Positions 8,807-18,932 are shown, counted from the stretch's first letter. The stretch is 64,000 bases of DNA from an uncultured Paracoccaceae bacterium (GCA_938049225.1 CALICM010000015.1:1-64000), one strand, 5' to 3'. Numbers and translations: made by a program. The notes: generated from the sequence alone by a model not told the origin.

Positions 8807-8931
8807 AAAGACCCTCCATCCAGTTTCCGATGGTCCAAGTCTGCCGGAAAGAGGTTAACACACCAAGAATAATTTGGTTAATGCTTAAATTTCAAGCTAC
8901 TAGCACTTTCACCCCATGGCTGCCGCCAACC

Positions 8932-9393
8932 TCATTGAGCGCCGGGCAAGGTGCCGGTCAGGACATATGTCAGCACCTCGACCACCTGACCGGGCGTCTC
9001 GGCCACAGCCAGGGCGGCGGCGTCGACTTCCTTCAACGCATGCGCATGCTCGGCCCCATGCAGCACGATGAGGGATTTGCCCAAAGCGGCGGCATAGCCC
9101 GCGTCAAAGGCCGCGTTCCATTGCTTGTACTTCTCGCCAAAACGCACCACGACGACATCCGCATCTGTGATCCCCTTGCGTGTCCGGATCGCGTTGACCA
9201 TCGCGCCCTTGTGATCATGCCAAAATTTGTTGGGCTCGGCCCCCAAAATCGCGACCCCGCAATCGTCCGAGGCAGCGTGATCCGTCACCGGCTCCGAAAA
9301 ACTGACATCAAGCCCCGCCGCCGCCACACCGGCGCGGATTTCGTCTCGCCAATCGGTGTGAATTTCGCCGGACAGATAAACGTTCAAATGCAT
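8932..9393 (-). CDS. ytoQ: YtoQ family protein
   Basis: The 153-residue protein begins MHLNVYLSGEIHTDWRDEI and contains NKFWHDHKGAMVNAIRTRK and VVVRFGEKYKQWNAAFDAGY, the conserved blocks of the YtoQ family. The fold resembles nucleoside 2-deoxyribosyltransferases (YLSGE-type start), but no enzyme activity is established to my knowledge. The ATG at 9393 matches the family N-terminus; a longer frame from 9456 adds 21 residues without support. It is followed on the other side by an unknown gene on the same strand. Confidence 0.85.
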   Translation of the reverse strand: MHLNVYLSGEIHTDWRDEIRAGVAAAGLDVSFSEPVTDHAASDDCGVAILGAEPNKFWHDHKGAMVNAIRTRKGITDADVVVVRFGEKYKQWNAAFDAGYAAALGKSLIVLHGAEHAHALKEVDAAALAVAETPGQVVEVLTYVLTGTLPGAQ

Positions 9394-9458
9394 TGCGCAC
9401 CCCTTTGGATCCTTGGCCCAGTTCTGCCCCAGACCGCCCCTAAAGACAATGCGCACCG

Positions 9459-10427
9459 CTACAACTCCAACAGCCAGAACAGCGGCACGCCCGTGCGGCG
9501 CAGTTTCCGCAGGTCCCGGTGCCGTGGGCGCTCAAGAAACGCTGGCGCCTCGGAGGTTAGCGCAAAACCAAAGCTGCGCGGCAGTTTGGTATACAGCGAC
9601 ACGGGTGGTGCCGCGCCCCAAATCCGCTTCAGAACATAGCCTGTTTGCGGCTGATGCAAAAACACGCGGCGTACGGCAAACTCGCGACGAAGCAGCACCA
9701 GGGCCGAGAGCAACGCCACACGCTCCCAATCGCGGGCATAGCGGTCCCGCATTTGCGCATCATAAAGTTGCAGATTGCGTAAGCTACGCGACCGGGGCGC
9801 GCGTTTCGCTGCCGCGTGAAGTCGCCAACGCACATAGCGAAACCAGTCGCTTTGCACCTCTTCAATCAGCGCCTCACCCGTCTCCATGCAGACGTCCAAG
9901 CGGACCCAGGCCATCGTCGGCAAGCCTGTGGTTCGCACCGGATGTCCCGAAGACTCGAAGCGCTTCCGCTCGGTCTGCGGCAGATACTGCGCGAACAAAG
10001 CCGCATGATCCGTGGGCAGGCTGATCTGCAACACCAAATTTCCGCCACGGCGGCTGAGCTGCGCGCCCCATTGTGCACGATCCACGCCCCAGTCGGTGAA
10101 GCTGAGGATATGGCACCGCCACGGCTGCGCCCAAGCGGCCGCCTGTCCTGCCGCCCCCGCAGCCGTTGGCGGCAACGAACCAAAGGGATCCGCCGTCGCC
10201 GCGACATCGGCGCGCCGCAGTACACCATCCCCACAGTTCGCCACAACCGAACGAAGCAAGGGGCGGGACAGCAAAGGCGCCAATGGCCCAGACCGCAGGT
10301 CAGCGATCCGGGCCTGCGGCGGCATCTGGGCCGCCAACAGCCAGGGCGACTCAAGGTCGGGCGTGTAGTCAAAACCGGTCGTCGCGGGCAGCACGGCCCG
10401 GATCTCGGCGATCTGGTCGGGGGTCAT
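9459..10427 (-). CDS. Conserved hypothetical protein
   Basis: I do not recognise this 322-residue protein. It begins MTPDQIAEIRAVLPATTGFDY, has no signal peptide or membrane segment, and is Arg- and Trp-rich. The block ALIEEVQSDWFRYVRWRL at about residues 192-209 looks like a conserved core. The ATG at 10427 has an AGGATC site 9 nt upstream; the longer frame to 10589 is Cys-rich and unlikely to be coding. It lies 66 bp upstream of ytoQ on the same strand. Confidence 0.7.
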   Translation of the reverse strand: MTPDQIAEIRAVLPATTGFDYTPDLESPWLLAAQMPPQARIADLRSGPLAPLLSRPLLRSVVANCGDGVLRRADVAATADPFGSLPPTAAGAAGQAAAWAQPWRCHILSFTDWGVDRAQWGAQLSRRGGNLVLQISLPTDHAALFAQYLPQTERKRFESSGHPVRTTGLPTMAWVRLDVCMETGEALIEEVQSDWFRYVRWRLHAAAKRAPRSRSLRNLQLYDAQMRDRYARDWERVALLSALVLLRREFAVRRVFLHQPQTGYVLKRIWGAAPPVSLYTKLPRSFGFALTSEAPAFLERPRHRDLRKLRRTGVPLFWLLEL

Positions 10428-10542
10428 TTCAGAAGATCCTGCGGCGCATGGAACATCGGGCCCGCAGGCAGCCCTGCAGGGGTCAGATTGAGGTGGTGTT
10501 ACTCTCGCCTTGCGGCGGTGCCAGGACCAACATCGGTCTCTC

Positions 10543-10587
10543 TCCAAAACGAACCAGGGGCACCGGCTACACCGACACCCCTGGTTC
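10543..10587 (-). terminator. Probable terminator after pheT
   Basis: A perfect 10-bp stem (GAACCAGGGG at 10551-10560 with CCCCTGGTTC at 10578-10587) closes a 17-nt loop. On the minus strand it is followed by GTTTTGG. It lies about 60 bp after the pheT stop. The loop is long and the T-tract short, so efficiency is uncertain. Confidence 0.5.
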
Positions 10588-10647
10588 AATCAACAGATTT
10601 CTCACAGTGCGCATCAGGCGGTGCCACGGGGCAACACCGTCGCGGGA

Positions 10648-13056
10648 TCAACTGCGCAAGACCCCGCCCGTGGCTTTGGTCACTTGTGCTATGATCTTGG
10701 CGCTGACCGCCTCGATCTGGGCATCGGTCAGGGTACCGCTGGTTGGCTCAAGACGCACGGCGATGGCCATCGACTTCTTACCGGCACCCATTTGGGCTTC
10801 GGCCGCGTCACCTGCAAAAACATCGAACAAGCTGACTTCGGCAATCAGCGCTTTGTCCGCACCTTTGGCGGCGCGCAGCAAGGACTGCGCCTCGGTCCGC
10901 GCGTCGACGACGAAGGCGAAGTCACGCTCGACCGCTTGGAAGTCGGACATCACCAGGGCCGGGCGGGTCGCGCCACCGCGCTTGGGATAGGGTACCGCGT
11001 CGATGTTCAAGGTGAAAGCCACAGCGGGCCCCTTGACGTGCATCGCATCTAACACGGCCGGGTGCACCTCGCCGAACGCCGCAAGGGGGCGCTTTGGCCC
11101 CAGGCTAAGAACGCCCGAACGGCCCGGGTGGAACCAATCTGGCGCGCTGCGCAACACCATCAAACCCATGGGCGCGCCCATCGCCGCCAGCGCGGCCTCG
11201 GCATCCGCCTTTGCGTCAAACACATCGACCGGCCGCCGCCCCCCATGCGCCTCGCGCGGGCCTGAAAAGCCGGTCAGAAGACTCGCCGCCATGCGGCCCT
11301 GATCCTCGGGCTCGCCGCCCGCCCAAATGGGGCCAACCTCGAACAGCGCCAAATCCGCGAAACCGCGCGCTTGGTTTCGGGCCGCGGCCTGCAAAAGGCC
11401 TGGCAGCAGATCGGGGCGCATGTGGCTCATCTCGCTACTGATCGGGTTGCCCAGTTTGACCGCATCGCCGCCGCCGCCGAACCGCGCCGCTGTCGGCTGA
11501 TCAATAAAGGAATAGGTCACGCATTCATCATAGCCCAGCGCGGCCAGTTGCCGCCGTGTGCCCCGCTCGCGCCGCTGCACAGGGGTTAGCACGTTGGGCG
11601 TCACCCCCGCGACGCGTGTAATAGGCACACCCTTGAGTTTGGTCAGCGAGGCGACGCGCGCCACCTCCTCAACCAAATCGGCCTCGCCCCGCACATCGGG
11701 CCGCCAGCTGGGCACCCAAACCTCGGTCCCATCGGCCTCTTTCGCCACACCAAAGCCCAAGGCGGTCAGGATGCGAACCTGCTCGTCCGCCGCAATCTCC
11801 ATCCCCACCAGCCGTGTCACCCGGTCGGTGTCGAGCGTGTAGAACCGCGCAGTATCGGGGATTGTTCCGGCAGTGATCACCTCGGACGCCTCGCCCCCGC
11901 ACAGATCCAGGATCATCTGCGTCGCCAGTTCCACCCCGTCGGGCGTGAAGGCCGGATCGATCCCCCGCTCGAACCGGTATTTCGCATCCGAATTGATCTT
12001 TAGCCGCCGCCCGGTTCGCGCCGTCAGTGTGGGGTCGAAATAGGCTGCCTCGAGGAAGACGTTCATCGTCTCTTCGGTACAACCCGAGGCCGCGCCGCCC
12101 ATCACGCCGCCCATGCTTTCGATGCCGACGTCGTCTGCGATCACCGTCTCGCCGCCCTCGAACACATAGGTCTTATCGTCCAGGGCCATCATGCTTTCGC
12201 CCGCCTGCGCGGGGCGCACCAGCAGGTTGCCCGTAACTTTATCTGCATCGAACACATGCAGCGGCCGGTTCCGGTCAAAGGTGAAGAAGTTCGTGATATC
12301 GACCAGGGCCGAGATCGGTCGCAGCCCGATGGCGCGCAACCGCTCTTGCAGCCACGCGGGCGAGGGCCCGTTTTTAACACCACGGATCACCCGCCCCAGA
12401 AAAACAGGGCAAGCCTTGTCTGCCACGGCCGGGTCCAGCGTGACCGAGATCGGGCAGGCGAACGCCCCCGGCACCTTGACCGACGACTGCTGTTTCAAGG
12501 TCCCCAGCCCCCGCGCTGCCAGATCCCGCGCAATCCCCGCGACCCCCAACGCATCGGGCCGGTTTGGCGTGATCGCAATCTCGATCGTCGGATCGGTCTT
12601 GCCCGCATAATCCACATAGCGCTGTCCGACCGTCGCATCTGCGCCCAACTCGATGATCCCATCGTGTTCGTCTGACAGCTGCATCTCGCGCTCGGATAGC
12701 ATCATACCGTGGCTTTCCACGCCCCGGATCTTGCCCACCTGAATAGTGGTGTCGATCCCTGGAATGTAGTCGCCCGGCTGCGCGACCACGACCTTGATCC
12801 CGGCCCGCGCATTGGGCGCCCCACAGATGATCTGCTGCGTGCCAGCAGCGGTCGCCACCTGACAAACCCGCAGCCTGTCCGCATCGGGGTGTTTTTCCGC
12901 TGTCAAAACCTCGCCCACCAGAAAGCCGCCCAGCGCCGCAGCGGGATCGGTAACCCCCTCGACCTCAAGGCCAAGGTCGGTCAGGGCGTCCAAGATCTGC
13001 TCAAGCGTCGCCTCGGTCTCGAGGTGATCGCGCAACCAAGACAAGGTGAATTTCAT
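10648..13056 (-). CDS. pheT: Phenylalanine-tRNA ligase beta subunit
   Basis: PheT is the tRNA-binding and editing subunit of the (alpha-beta)2 phenylalanyl-tRNA synthetase. The 802-residue protein has the N-terminal MKFTLSWLRDHLETEAT, the EMAP/tRNA-binding domain (about 40-150), the B3/B4 editing domain, the B5 region and a C-terminal anticodon-binding domain starting at about 710. The length is normal. It is not directly next to pheS: an Flp-pilin gene on the opposite strand lies between them. Confidence 0.97.
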   Translation of the reverse strand: MKFTLSWLRDHLETEATLEQILDALTDLGLEVEGVTDPAAALGGFLVGEVLTAEKHPDADRLRVCQVATAAGTQQIICGAPNARAGIKVVVAQPGDYIPGIDTTIQVGKIRGVESHGMMLSEREMQLSDEHDGIIELGADATVGQRYVDYAGKTDPTIEIAITPNRPDALGVAGIARDLAARGLGTLKQQSSVKVPGAFACPISVTLDPAVADKACPVFLGRVIRGVKNGPSPAWLQERLRAIGLRPISALVDITNFFTFDRNRPLHVFDADKVTGNLLVRPAQAGESMMALDDKTYVFEGGETVIADDVGIESMGGVMGGAASGCTEETMNVFLEAAYFDPTLTARTGRRLKINSDAKYRFERGIDPAFTPDGVELATQMILDLCGGEASEVITAGTIPDTARFYTLDTDRVTRLVGMEIAADEQVRILTALGFGVAKEADGTEVWVPSWRPDVRGEADLVEEVARVASLTKLKGVPITRVAGVTPNVLTPVQRRERGTRRQLAALGYDECVTYSFIDQPTAARFGGGGDAVKLGNPISSEMSHMRPDLLPGLLQAAARNQARGFADLALFEVGPIWAGGEPEDQGRMAASLLTGFSGPREAHGGRRPVDVFDAKADAEAALAAMGAPMGLMVLRSAPDWFHPGRSGVLSLGPKRPLAAFGEVHPAVLDAMHVKGPAVAFTLNIDAVPYPKRGGATRPALVMSDFQAVERDFAFVVDARTEAQSLLRAAKGADKALIAEVSLFDVFAGDAAEAQMGAGKKSMAIAVRLEPTSGTLTDAQIEAVSAKIIAQVTKATGGVLRS

Positions 13057-13299
13057 CGGATGTCCTTTGGGTGGGCGGGCTGGTTCGCCTGGGTTCTAGC
13101 CGAGTGGCGTCGCAAGGAAAAGGTCGACCGACTCGATTCGTGTCCCCCGTCCAACCCCCTGATTTTGAGCACGCTTTGTAAAACTTTACGTAATTTGCAG
13201 GTGTGTTTCGCCAATGCGACAAACAACTGCCCTAATCCCGTCATGCTTTTGCGGCCTTTTGAGACTTAAGTTACGGAGAGTTCGAGATAGGAATGTCCC

Positions 13300-13485
13300 A
13301 TGCTGAAGAAAATTCGCCTCTTTCATGCCGATCAAGACGGCGCTGTCGCAGTCGATTGGGTTGTTTTGACAGCAAGTATTGTCGCGCTTAACATGGCAAT
13401 TCTGTTCAACATCATCATCGGTGGTATCGAAGAGAACGGGACCTACATCGACAATAAAATCGGCGAATCTGTAAGCAAATTCTGA
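13300..13485 (+). CDS. Flp/Fap-type pilin-like small protein
   Basis: The 61-residue protein has a charged N-terminus, the motif DGAVAVDWVVLTASIV (residues about 14-29) and one hydrophobic helix, as in Flp (type IVb) prepilins of Rhodobacteraceae. Such pilins form tight-adherence fibres after TadV-like processing. The ATG has AGGA 8 nt upstream. No tad assembly genes are in the window, so it is an orphan pilin. It sits between pheT and pheS on the opposite strand and has its own 240-bp leader. Confidence 0.75.
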   Translation: MLKKIRLFHADQDGAVAVDWVVLTASIVALNMAILFNIIIGGIEENGTYIDNKIGESVSKF

Positions 13486-13507
13486 TCGCAACATCTTTAG
13501 CCGGGGC

Positions 13508-14578
13508 TCAGGCCCCGGTAGCCGGTACGTCCAACGCGCGAAACCCATAGTGCCGCAGCCACCGCAGGTCACTGTCAAAAAAGGCCCGCAGGTCCGGGAT
13601 CCCGTATTTCAGCATCGCCAAGCGGTCGATCCCGATCCCAAAAGCAAAACCTTGCCACAGATCCGGGTCCACGCCGCTGGCCTGCAATACCTTCGGGTGC
13701 ACCATGCCCGAGCCCAGAATCTCCATCCAATCGTCGCCCTCGCCGATTTTCAGTTGCCCCCCCGCCCAGGAGCATCGGATGTCCACCTCCGCCGAGGGTT
13801 CGGTGAACGGGAAATGGCTGGCACGGAAGCGCAACTCGATTTCGTCCACCTCGAAAAACGCCCGACAAAACTCTTCCAAGGTCCACTTCAGATTGGCCAT
13901 CGAGATGTCCTTGCCGATCGCTAACCCTTCGACTTGATGGAACATCGGGGTGTGGGTCTGGTCGTAGTCCGCGCGGTAAACGCGGCCTGGGGCGATGATC
14001 TGGCACGGCGCGCCATGCGCCTCCATATGCCGGATCTGCACCGGGCTGGTGTGGGTGCGCAGCACATGCGGCGGGCGATTGTCGCCCTCGGCACGGTGCA
14101 GATAGAAGGTGTCCATCTCGGTCCGGGTCGGGTGTTCCGCCGGAATATTCAACGCATCGAAGTTGTAAAAATCCGTCTCGACCTGCGGCCCTTCGGCGAC
14201 CGAATACCCCAAATCGGCGAAAATCGCGATGACCTCTTCGGTCACCTGGCTGACTGGATGGATGCTGCCCCGCCGCCGCACCCGCGCCGGTTGGCTGACA
14301 TCGACCCATTCCGATGCGAGCCGCGCCTCTAACGCCGCGGCGGCTAAGTCTGCACGCCGCGCGGCGATTGCGGTGGCCACCTCGTCTTTCAGCGCATTCA
14401 GTGCGGGCCCCGCCTGCTGCCGCTCCTCGGCACTCATCCCGCCGAGCGCGCGCACCTTCAGGCTGACCTCGCCCTTTTTGCCCAGGCTGGACACGCGCAC
14501 AGCCTCTAATGCGGCCTCGTCGTCCGCCTGAGCCACTTGGTCCATGATTCTGAGTTTCAGCTCGTCCAGCCCGTCCAT
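13508..14578 (-). CDS. pheS: Phenylalanine-tRNA ligase alpha subunit
   Basis: PheS carries the class II aminoacylation active site. The 356-residue protein has the N-terminal coiled-coil (about 1-85), motif 2 region ([11 protein letters not shown], then [22 protein letters not shown]) and motif 3 [18 protein letters not shown]. The ATG at 14578 gives the family start MDGLDELK; a longer frame from 14674 is not supported. A GC-rich hairpin (13501-13518) overlaps its stop and the end of the convergent pilin gene. Confidence 0.97.
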   Translation of the reverse strand: MDGLDELKLRIMDQVAQADDEAALEAVRVSSLGKKGEVSLKVRALGGMSAEERQQAGPALNALKDEVATAIAARRADLAAAALEARLASEWVDVSQPARVRRRGSIHPVSQVTEEVIAIFADLGYSVAEGPQVETDFYNFDALNIPAEHPTRTEMDTFYLHRAEGDNRPPHVLRTHTSPVQIRHMEAHGAPCQIIAPGRVYRADYDQTHTPMFHQVEGLAIGKDISMANLKWTLEEFCRAFFEVDEIELRFRASHFPFTEPSAEVDIRCSWAGGQLKIGEGDDWMEILGSGMVHPKVLQASGVDPDLWQGFAFGIGIDRLAMLKYGIPDLRAFFDSDLRWLRHYGFRALDVPATGA

Positions 14579-14718
14579 GAACCTATCCTGCGCTTGATAA
14601 CCGGCCTTTCGCCTACCCAGCCGCCGCCAGGATTGCAAGCCCGCCGGCGGCCAGTTTAACCCAGCTTTAACCATGGGGGGCGCAGGTACGACGGGCAGCA
14701 GCCAACCCTGAGGGCCCC

Positions 14719-15393
14719 ATGACCGACATCTACCCCAGCGATCCCATTAACGGCGGCCTGATCTTTGATACCCACCGCCGCGACACAATTTTCGCTGGCG
14801 ACGGGCAGGACTTTATCGTCTTGGGCAATGACGCCAAGCTCGATCAGGTGCGCGGTCTTGAGGATGGCACCGACCGCATCGACCTTACCGCTTGGGACGC
14901 GTCTTGGTCGCAACTGATGGTCAAGCAGGTCAGCCTTAGGAAATACGTGGTCACCTATCGACAGGAAGAGGTGTTAAGGATCAAGTTCAAGCGCCCCGCC
15001 GAAGACGACATCCCCGAAAGCCGTGTGCTGCTGGACGCCGACGATTTTATCTTTCGCCCCGGCCTGCCCGATGCCACCGCCCTTGTGCAATTCGAAACCT
15101 CCTCGACCGAACGGGAGGTGCTGTATGGCACGTCCTCGCCAGATGAGTTTGTTTTTGCCCGTGACGGGGTCCGCGATACCATTCGCGATTTCGAGCCTGG
15201 CAAAGACCGGATCGATCTGGCGGATTACAACATCAACTTCTTCGACATCACGTTCAAACAACGCAAGGACGGCCGTGTGACATTGATCATTCCCGACGCC
15301 GAGGAAGATGGCACGGCGGACAAATTGGTCCTGTTCGACGTCTCGCGCCAATTGCAGGCTGAAGATATCACCAGCGATTGGTTCATCTTCTGA
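14719..15393 (+). CDS. RTX-like secreted protein
   Basis: This 224-residue acidic protein has no N-terminal signal peptide. It has two degenerate calcium-binding-like regions ([12 protein letters not shown] near residue 30; [11 protein letters not shown] near 137), each followed by a D-rich strand motif such as [15 protein letters not shown]. It ends SDWFIF, like other RTX proteins of this window that end DFIF. This suggests C-terminal, type I (ABC transporter) secretion, but no exporter genes are here. Function is unknown. It is transcribed away from pheS. Confidence 0.65.
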   Translation: MTDIYPSDPINGGLIFDTHRRDTIFAGDGQDFIVLGNDAKLDQVRGLEDGTDRIDLTAWDASWSQLMVKQVSLRKYVVTYRQEEVLRIKFKRPAEDDIPESRVLLDADDFIFRPGLPDATALVQFETSSTEREVLYGTSSPDEFVFARDGVRDTIRDFEPGKDRIDLADYNINFFDITFKQRKDGRVTLIIPDAEEDGTADKLVLFDVSRQLQAEDITSDWFIF

Positions 15394-15400
15394 CCAAATA

Positions 15401-15428
15401 AAAAACCCCGGCGCCCGCCGAGGTTTTC
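15401..15428. terminator. Bidirectional terminator between the RTX gene and rplT
   Basis: A stem built from AACCCCGGCG and CGCCGAGGTT is flanked by an A-run on the plus-strand left side and TTTT on the right. It can therefore end both the RTX transcript and the rpmI-rplT transcript, which converge here. On the minus strand it is followed by a run of Ts. Confidence 0.8.
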
Positions 15429-15450
15429 CAAAGTCTCAATCGCTGCACGC

Positions 15451-15813
15451 TTAGGCCAAAGCAGCCTTGGCCTGATCCACAATCGCGTTGAACGCCTCGG
15501 GCTCGTGCACGGCCAGATCGGCCAGGACCTTACGATCCACTTCAATCCCGGCTTTGGTCAAACCGCCCATGAACTGAGAATAATTCAGGCTTTCATCATG
15601 CGCCCGAACGCCAGCGTTAATCCGCTGGATCCAAAGCGCGCGGAAGGTCCGCTTTTTCGCCTTACGATCCCGCGTCGCATATTGCATCGCCTTGTCGACG
15701 GCTTGCGTCGCGGTGCGGAAGTTGGATTTGCGCGCGCCGTAGTACCCTTTGGCGGCTTTAACGACCTTGCGGTGGCGGGCATGTGCGGCGGCGCCGCCTT
15801 TTACACGTGACAT
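15451..15813 (-). CDS. rplT: 50S ribosomal protein L20
   Basis: L20 is an early 23S-rRNA assembly protein. The 120-residue protein begins [19 protein letters not shown] and contains [20 protein letters not shown] and the conserved [21 protein letters not shown] region. It lies 12 bp after rpmI, as usual. infC is not adjacent. Confidence 0.97.
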   Translation of the reverse strand: MSRVKGGAAAHARHRKVVKAAKGYYGARKSNFRTATQAVDKAMQYATRDRKAKKRTFRALWIQRINAGVRAHDESLNYSQFMGGLTKAGIEVDRKVLADLAVHEPEAFNAIVDQAKAALA

Positions 15814-15825
15814 CTGACGACCCCC

Positions 15826-16026
15826 CTAGCGCGCGTATGGCATATATGATTTGACGATCTTCGCATCCGGCTCGCTCAGCGTGGTGGTGCCACGGGCGTT
15901 TCGGATAAACTTGCTGGATCGTTTGATCATACCATGGCGCTTACCGGCCTGGCCTGCTTTGACACGGCCCGAAGCCGTGACCTTGAAGCGCTTTTTCGCG
16001 CCCGACTTGGTCTTCATCTTGGGCAT
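15826..16026 (-). CDS. rpmI: 50S ribosomal protein L35
   Basis: This 66-residue basic protein begins [20 protein letters not shown] and ends [10 protein letters not shown], the L35 pattern. It is first in the rpmI-rplT operon. The 196-bp divergent spacer to the next plus-strand gene must hold its promoter; I did not identify a specific leader structure there. Confidence 0.96.
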   Translation of the reverse strand: MPKMKTKSGAKKRFKVTASGRVKAGQAGKRHGMIKRSSKFIRNARGTTTLSEPDAKIVKSYMPYAR

Positions 16027-16222
16027 TTTGCTCTCCGTTTCGGAAGTTGGTCTTACGCGCGACTCGGCAGCCCTATCAGGCCGGACGCGCAGTCGAAGTG
16101 CGCCGTATAGGGCGCGGGCGCGCGCTTGGCAAGTCCCGACCGCCCCGCCACCGACTTAACCGCCCTTTAACCACAGCATGCCAGTCTGGCGCTACTCTAA
16201 GTGCCCTAACGCCGGACCCACC

Positions 16223-16555
16223 ATGCTGCGCGCCATTGTCCTTTTGCTGACCCTCCCCACCCTTGTCTTGGCCGAGGAGGCGGCGATCCCAACCGCCGAC
16301 ACCTGCCTGCTGGCGACAAAGAAATACAGCCAAGGGGCGGTCGTCGTCGATAATGGCGTCGCTCTGCTCTGCCAGGCGGGTGGGCGCTGGCGCATGGGCG
16401 ACCAGGTGGTGCACTGCCTGTCACAGGGCAAAGCGCACAGCGACGGCGGGCGCATCGTCGCCCCAGGACCCAACGGTCCTATCATCCAGGTCTGTACCAA
16501 GGGCCGCTGGACCGACCAACACACCGCCGCCCCGGCCAGCGAGGCCTCTTTCTGA
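16223..16555 (+). CDS. Small secreted protein with two similar Cys motifs
   Basis: The 110-residue protein starts MLRAIVLLLTLPTLVLAEE, a clear Sec signal peptide with cleavage after ALA/LAE. The mature part has two similar blocks, one around KKYSQGAVVVDNGVALLC and GGRWR and one ending VCTKGRWTD. They look like a duplicated small beta unit resembling DUF1496-type proteins. Function is unknown. I chose the ATG at 16223 because an upstream frame start (16178) lacks a signal sequence. It converges on pyk with a 33-bp gap. Confidence 0.6.
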   Translation: MLRAIVLLLTLPTLVLAEEAAIPTADTCLLATKKYSQGAVVVDNGVALLCQAGGRWRMGDQVVHCLSQGKAHSDGGRIVAPGPNGPIIQVCTKGRWTDQHTAAPASEASF

Positions 16556-16588
16556 CGGGTTCACCATGTGCAGCCGGGTCGGCGGGAT

Positions 16589-18037
16589 TTACTCGGGCCC
16601 GCCCGCGAAGATTTTCTGCTCATCCAAGGGTGCCACCCGCAGAATATTGGTCGAGCCCGGCGTGTTGAACGGCACACCCGCTGTGACGACGATAAAATCC
16701 GTATCCTCGCCGAACCCACCGGCCTTGGCCGCACGGGCCGCGTTGACCACCGCCATCTTGAACCTTTCCACCTCGGGCGTGACCACGCAGTGCAGCCCCC
16801 AGGTCATGGTCAACCGCCGCGCGGTGCGCGGCTTTGGCGTTAAGGCGATGATCGGCACCTTGGGCTTTTCGCGGCTCATCAGGCTGGCCGTGGTCCCGGA
16901 ATGGGTAAAACAGCAGATCGCTTTCACATCCGTGGTCTCGGCCACCTCGCGGGCCGCCGCCGTAATCGCCTCGCCCACCGACTGCTTGCTGGGCGTGCGC
17001 GACGCCTCGATGACTTGGCGATAAATATCGTCTTCCTCGACCGAGACCGCCACATTGCTCATCGTGGTCACAGCCTCGATCGGATAATCGCCGGCGGCGG
17101 ACTCGGCCGACAGCATCACCGCATCTGCGCCCTCGTAAATCGCCTGGGCCACATCCGACACCTCGGCCCGTGTTGGCACGGGGCTGGAGATCATGCTCTC
17201 CATCATCTGGGTCGCCACGATTACCGGCTTGCCCACCCGGCGGCACTTGCGGACCAGGCTCTTTTGGATCGGCGGCAGGGTGTGTACTGGCAATTCCACC
17301 CCCAAATCCCCACGCGCCACCATGATCGCGTCCGACGCGTCGAGGATTTCGTCAAACGCCCGCACCGCCGCGGGCTTCTCGATCTTCGACATGATCGCGG
17401 CGCGGCCTTGGGTCAGGTCCCGCGCCTCGATCACATCCTGCGCCCGCTGCACGAAACTCAAGGCTAGCCAATCGACGCCCAGCTCGCAAACGAACTCCAG
17501 ATCCTTGCGATCCTTGTCGCTGAGGGCGGCCAACGGCAGCAGCACGTCCGGCACATTGATGCCCTTACGGTCCGAAATCTCGCCACCCACTTCGACGACG
17601 CAATCCGCATGGCTGTCTGACCGGTCTGTGACCGACAGCCGGATCTTGCCGTCATTGACCAGCAGGGTCGATCCGGCTTCAAGTGCCGCGAAAATCTCGG
17701 GGTGCGGCAACCGCACACGCGTGCCGTCGCCCGGCGCATCCTGCAAATCAAAACGAAACGCCGCCCCCTCGGCCAGCATTTCCGGCCCGTTCTTAAACGT
17801 CCCGCAGCGCAGCTTCGGTCCTTGCAAATCCGCCAGAACGCAAATCGGTCGCTCCATCTCGACCTCGAGGTCGCGGATGATCTCGTGCCGCGCCCTTATG
17901 TCGTCATGCGTCCCATGTGACATATTCAACCGAAACACATCCGCGCCCGCCTCGAACAAGGCTTTGATCGTTGGATAATCGCTGGAAGCGGGACCAAGAG
18001 TTGCAACGATTTTCACGTTGCGATTGCGTCGTAACAT
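16589..18037 (-). CDS. pyk: Pyruvate kinase
   Basis: Pyruvate kinase transfers phosphate from phosphoenolpyruvate to ADP, ending glycolysis. The 482-residue protein has the N-terminal RRNRNVKIVATLGPAS, the active-site blocks LADLQGPKLR, MSKIEKPAA, MVARGDLGVELP and ATQMMESMI, and a C-terminal allosteric domain with CFTHSGTTA. The ATG at 18037 matches the family start; an upstream ATG at 18091 adds 18 residues. It is divergent from the N-formylglutamate amidohydrolase gene. Confidence 0.96.
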   Translation of the reverse strand: MLRRNRNVKIVATLGPASSDYPTIKALFEAGADVFRLNMSHGTHDDIRARHEIIRDLEVEMERPICVLADLQGPKLRCGTFKNGPEMLAEGAAFRFDLQDAPGDGTRVRLPHPEIFAALEAGSTLLVNDGKIRLSVTDRSDSHADCVVEVGGEISDRKGINVPDVLLPLAALSDKDRKDLEFVCELGVDWLALSFVQRAQDVIEARDLTQGRAAIMSKIEKPAAVRAFDEILDASDAIMVARGDLGVELPVHTLPPIQKSLVRKCRRVGKPVIVATQMMESMISSPVPTRAEVSDVAQAIYEGADAVMLSAESAAGDYPIEAVTTMSNVAVSVEEDDIYRQVIEASRTPSKQSVGEAITAAAREVAETTDVKAICCFTHSGTTASLMSREKPKVPIIALTPKPRTARRLTMTWGLHCVVTPEVERFKMAVVNAARAAKAGGFGEDTDFIVVTAGVPFNTPGSTNILRVAPLDEQKIFAGGPE

Positions 18038-18182
18038 AGATCGTCCTGCGCTCAAGAAAGGGGCCTCGGGGGCAGGGTATAGCGGTCCCAAAGCGCTTTG
18101 TCCGATAAAAATGCGGTCATAATCTTATTTTTTGCCGCGGCGCACCCTTTCCACCCGCGGGGTGAACCGATACGCCCGCTGT

Positions 18183-18932
18183 ATGACCAATGACCCCGCC
18201 TACGACGTTGTCTCGCCCAATGCCCCCGGTCCCGCCGTCCTTCTTTGTGATCACGCCACCAATACCGTGCCGCCCTGGGTCAACGGCGGCGATCTGGGTC
18301 TGTCTGCGGCCGATATGGACCGCCATATCGCTTTTGATCCAGGTGCCGCCGCCGTTACGCGGCATTTGGCCCAGGCCCTGAATGGCCCTGCGATCCTGTC
18401 GCGCTTTTCCCGCCTGGTGATCGATCCTAACCGCGGCGACGATGATCCGACGCTGGTCATGAAACTCTACGATGGATCGATCATCCCCGCCAATCGGCAC
18501 GCGGATGCGGCCGAGGTCACCCGCCGCAAGACCCGCGCCTATGACCCCTATCACCAAGCCATCACCACCCAGCTTGATCGGATGGAGGCGCGCGGGATCA
18601 CCCCTCATCTGATCTCGATCCACTCTTTCACACCGCAGTTGCGCGGCAAGCCCCCACGCCCCTGGCATATCGGGGTCCTGTGGGATCGAGACGAGCGCAT
18701 CGCCCGCCCCTTGATTGACGCGCTGGCTGCCCAGCCCGACATCATCGTCGGCGATAACGAACCCTACACCGGCCAACTGCAAGGTGACTGCATGTATCGG
18801 CACGGCACCCAGCGTGGGCTGCCCCATGTCTTGATCGAAGTGCGAAACAACTTGATCGCCACCGCGACGGGCCAACAGGCCTGGGCCGCGCGCCTTGCCC
18901 CAATTCTGGCCGCGTTGATCCCCAAGGGGTGA
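18183..18932 (+). CDS. N-formylglutamate amidohydrolase family protein
   Basis: The 249-residue protein has the family blocks VLLCDHATNTVPPW (zinc-site histidine), FSRLVIDPNRG, a conserved RRKTRAYDPYH and ISIHSFTPQLRGKPRPWHIG. Proteins of this family hydrolyse N-formyl-L-glutamate (the last step of one histidine degradation route) or related N-acylated amino acids. No hut genes are adjacent, so the natural substrate is uncertain. The ATG at 18183 was chosen because the extension to 18132 is Arg-rich and atypical. The DUF1244 gene follows 50 bp later. Confidence 0.85.
   Translation: MTNDPAYDVVSPNAPGPAVLLCDHATNTVPPWVNGGDLGLSAADMDRHIAFDPGAAAVTRHLAQALNGPAILSRFSRLVIDPNRGDDDPTLVMKLYDGSIIPANRHADAAEVTRRKTRAYDPYHQAITTQLDRMEARGITPHLISIHSFTPQLRGKPPRPWHIGVLWDRDERIARPLIDALAAQPDIIVGDNEPYTGQLQGDCMYRHGTQRGLPHVLIEVRNNLIATATGQQAWAARLAPILAALIPKG

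Noticed and set aside
10551-10595. T-arm-like GGTTCAATC in a hairpin, possible tRNA
   Set aside because: The 3' side does not complete a 5-bp T stem and no anticodon or acceptor arms can be formed.
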